Below are positions 15,439 through 17,008 of a stretch of 17,008 bases of DNA, one piece after another. Below the pieces are notes generated by a model that ran no database searches, was not told the DNA's origin, and worked only from the letters and a program-made list of their open reading frames with translations. A program made the position numbers and the translations under genes. Positions within the stretch are counted from its first letter, which is position 1. Each line of letters opens with the position of its first letter. Source of the stretch: JAEUKQ01 sp964414755 (lineage in GTDB: Bacteria > Pseudomonadota > Alphaproteobacteria > JAEUKQ01); the NCBI GenBank assembly GCA_964414755.1, contig CAYPXH010000028.1, forward strand, positions 1 through 17,008. Direction: 5' to 3'.

Positions 15439-15476
15439 TAAATTGGTTACTTTGACGAAATATCAAGTGGGTGATA
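15439..15476 (-). promoter_or_regulatory. candidate sigma-32 (heat-shock) promoter of lon
   Basis: On the minus strand TATCACCCACTTGAT (15462-15476) is followed after 15 bases by CCAATTTA (15439-15446). The E. coli sigma-32 consensus is roughly TNTCNCCCTTGAA, 13-15 bases, CCCCATTTA; in alphaproteobacteria the -35 is often CTTGAT, as here. The leader to the lon ATG would be about 100 bases. Lon is a standard sigma-32 target, which supports the call. Confidence 0.6.
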
Positions 15477-15490
15477 TTTTTATTATATTA

Positions 15491-16747
15491 TCAAGCGGTC
15501 TTTTCCTGTTTATGTTGGTGATAAACATAAACAGGTGTAGACGTTCCCTCGACTACATTCTTGTCAATTCGTACACCATCAAGATCTTTTTTACTGGGCA
15601 AATCAAACATTGGTTCCAACAGCAATTCTTCCATAATCGAGCGTAATCCCCTCGCCCCAGTCCGGCGTGCAGCTGCTTTTTGGGCGATTAGCTGCAAAGC
15701 GTCACTGGTGAATTCAAGCCGAACCTTATCCATATCAAATAAGCGCTGATACTGCTTGACTAGAGCGTTTTTAGGCTCAGTTAAAATTCTAACTAAGGCG
15801 GGTATATCCAAATCTTCCAGGGTTGCTACCACAGGTAATCTACCAATAAATTCTGGAATAAGACCAAACTTTAATAGGTCTTCGGGTTCTATGCTTTTTA
15901 ACAACGCACCAACACGTCTTTCATCGGGCGCTTTGACAAGCGCACCAAAACCAATCGATGACGATTGCCCACGGGCAGCAATAATCTTTTCCAACCCTTC
16001 AAAAGCTCCTCCGCAAATAAACAAAATATTGGTTGTATCAACTTGCAGAAATTCTTGTTGCGGGTGCTTGCGCCCTCCTTGGGGTGGAACAGATGCAACT
16101 GTCCCTTCCATAATCTTCAAAAGCGCTTGTTGAACACCTTCCCCAGACACGTCGCGTGTGATTGATGGATTTTCTGATTTACGGCTAATTTTATCAACCT
16201 CATCCAAATAAACAATTCCGCGTTGGGCGCGTTCGATGTTATAATCAGATGCCTGTAATAATTTAAGAATAATATTTTCGACGTCTTCACCAACGTAACC
16301 TGCTTCGGTTAATGTTGTTGCGTCAGCCATTGTAAATGGCACATCCAAAATGCGCGCCAAAGTCTGGGCTAGCAAAGTCTTACCACTGCCTGTTGGACCA
16401 ATCAGCAAAATATTTGATTTTGATAATTCTGTATCTTCTTTCTTTTGGCTATGGGACAAGCGTTTATAATGATTATGAACAGCCACAGCCAAAACCTTTT
16501 TTGCATGATCCTGACCGATAACATAATCATCAAGTGTTTGATAAATTTCCTGGGGTGTTGGCAACCCAACCTTGGTTTTAACAATATTCGTTTTGGTTTC
16601 TTCTTTGATAATATCTGTGCACAATTCAATACATTCATCACAAATAAATACCGTTGGGCCGGCAATCAGCTTACGTACCTCGTTTTGACTTTTGCCGCAA
16701 AACGAGCAGTACAAGTTGTTATTGTCGGTTGTTATTGCCTTTGTCAT
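15491..16747 (-). CDS. clpX: ClpXP protease ATP-binding subunit ClpX
   Basis: This AAA+ unfoldase recognises tagged proteins and feeds them into ClpP. The 418-residue product has an N-terminal zinc-binding domain with C14, C17, C36 and C39 (CSFC and CDEC), Walker A GPTGSGKT (K123), the pore loop GYVGED, Walker B IVYLDEVDKI, a sensor region and the IGF loop (I265-F267) that docks on ClpP. The product therefore looks able to partner ClpP. The length matches E. coli ClpX (424). The ATG at 16747 is favoured; a TTG two codons earlier is also in frame. Only a weak GGA ribosome site is seen. Upstream is the end of a photolyase gene rather than clpP, which is unusual, because clpP usually comes directly before clpX. 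The 161 bases downstream hold the lon promoter. Confidence 0.97.
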   Translation of the reverse strand: MTKAITTDNNNLYCSFCGKSQNEVRKLIAGPTVFICDECIELCTDIIKEETKTNIVKTKVGLPTPQEIYQTLDDYVIGQDHAKKVLAVAVHNHYKRLSHSQKKEDTELSKSNILLIGPTGSGKTLLAQTLARILDVPFTMADATTLTEAGYVGEDVENIILKLLQASDYNIERAQRGIVYLDEVDKISRKSENPSITRDVSGEGVQQALLKIMEGTVASVPPQGGRKHPQQEFLQVDTTNILFICGGAFEGLEKIIAARGQSSSIGFGALVKAPDERRVGALLKSIEPEDLLKFGLIPEFIGRLPVVATLEDLDIPALVRILTEPKNALVKQYQRLFDMDKVRLEFTSDALQLIAQKAAARRTGARGLRSIMEELLLEPMFDLPSKKDLDGVRIDKNVVEGTSTPVYVYHQHKQEKTA

Positions 16748-16789
16748 GTTCAATCCATCATCAAATTTGGCTATCGTATTTTGTTCTCA

Positions 16790-16818
16790 ACAATACTTGT
16801 TTATCACAAATTGTACAA
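16790..16818 (-). promoter_or_regulatory. possible clpX promoter
   Basis: On the minus strand TTGTAC (16813-16818) and TATTGT (16790-16795) are separated by 17 bases, giving four to five matches in each hexamer. The start would be about 35 bases before the clpX ATG. This would let clpX be expressed without clpP. No sigma-32-like element was seen here. Confidence 0.38.
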
Positions 16819-16879
16819 TTTATTTTATTTATTATTGATCCCGTGTTTATTTATAATTTGATTACACGCGCCAAAGGCT

Positions 16880-17008
16880 TTAATTTTTAATTGATTTATA
16901 TGCTTGTAATGCAGCTTGTCTTGAATCGATCCAGTCAACAACTGGGTATGGATAATTTTGCCCCAAAACAACTCCGGCTGATTCCAAATCCAAACTTTTT
17001 GCCAAATG
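16880..17008 (-). CDS. deoxyribodipyrimidine photolyase, C-terminal end (partial)
   Basis: Only the last 42 codons are in the window; the gene continues past its right edge. The translated tail contains NYPYPVVDWIDSRQAALQAY, matching the C-terminal YPxPIVDhxxaRxxAL signature of photolyase/cryptochrome proteins, which repair UV-induced pyrimidine dimers with light and FAD. The stop is TAA at 16880-16882. Same strand as clpX, 132 bases upstream of it. The FAD-binding part cannot be seen, so whether it is a photolyase or a cryptochrome is unproven. Confidence 0.72.
   Translation of the reverse strand, partial: HLAKSLDLESAGVVLGQNYPYPVVDWIDSRQAALQAYKSIKN

Overview
The window is an AT-rich stretch of a bacterial chromosome that is densely packed with housekeeping genes. 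It most likely comes from an alphaproteobacterium. The main evidence is a glycine-dependent 5-aminolevulinate synthase (C4 haem route). Further support comes from the neighbourhoods accA-xerD, CNNM/CorC-bolA and clpX-lon-HU-tRNA-Val, which resemble alphaproteobacterial gene order as I remember it. The low GC content and compactness recall host-associated lineages, but the order or genus cannot be fixed from this sequence. No phage, transposase, CRISPR array or rRNA was seen.

Layout: 100-2814 (minus) holds a class III aminotransferase followed by hemA, probably one transcript starting from an extended -10 promoter. Next is a strong intrinsic terminator (2854-2877) that ends a 664-residue inverse autotransporter gene (2910-4904, minus). 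That protein joins an intimin/invasin-type outer-membrane barrel to a parallel beta-helix passenger, and it is the most distinctive gene in the window. Divergent from it, rpoH (5156-6004, plus) encodes a heat-shock sigma factor with a diverged RpoH box. From 6022 to 10439 (minus) lie a LysE/ArgO-type exporter, accA, xerD and an unrecognised 562-residue secreted helical protein. A 211-base divergent intergenic region with a long inverted repeat precedes a CNNM/CorC-type membrane protein (10651-11967, plus), which converges on bolA. The right end (minus) reads photolyase C-terminus, clpX, lon, HU, tRNA-Val.

How the genes fit together: Lon, ClpX, HU and the heat-shock sigma factor form a proteostasis and nucleoid group. 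A good match to a sigma-32 promoter sits in front of lon, so the rpoH product encoded 9 kb away may control it. AccA (fatty-acid synthesis), HemA (haem), XerD (chromosome dimer resolution) and BolA (Fe-S/redox) are core functions. Several departures from expected gene order stand out: clpP is not next to clpX, and aroK-aroB is absent from the xerD/CNNM interval. No completely new multi-gene system was found. The best candidates for new biology are the barrel/beta-helix surface protein, the secreted helical protein, and the overlapping terminator/promoter in front of tRNA-Val.

Many reading frames here can be extended upstream to TTG or ATG codons. The starts given use visible Shine-Dalgarno sequences, family N-termini or signal peptides and are mostly shorter than the longest possible frame.
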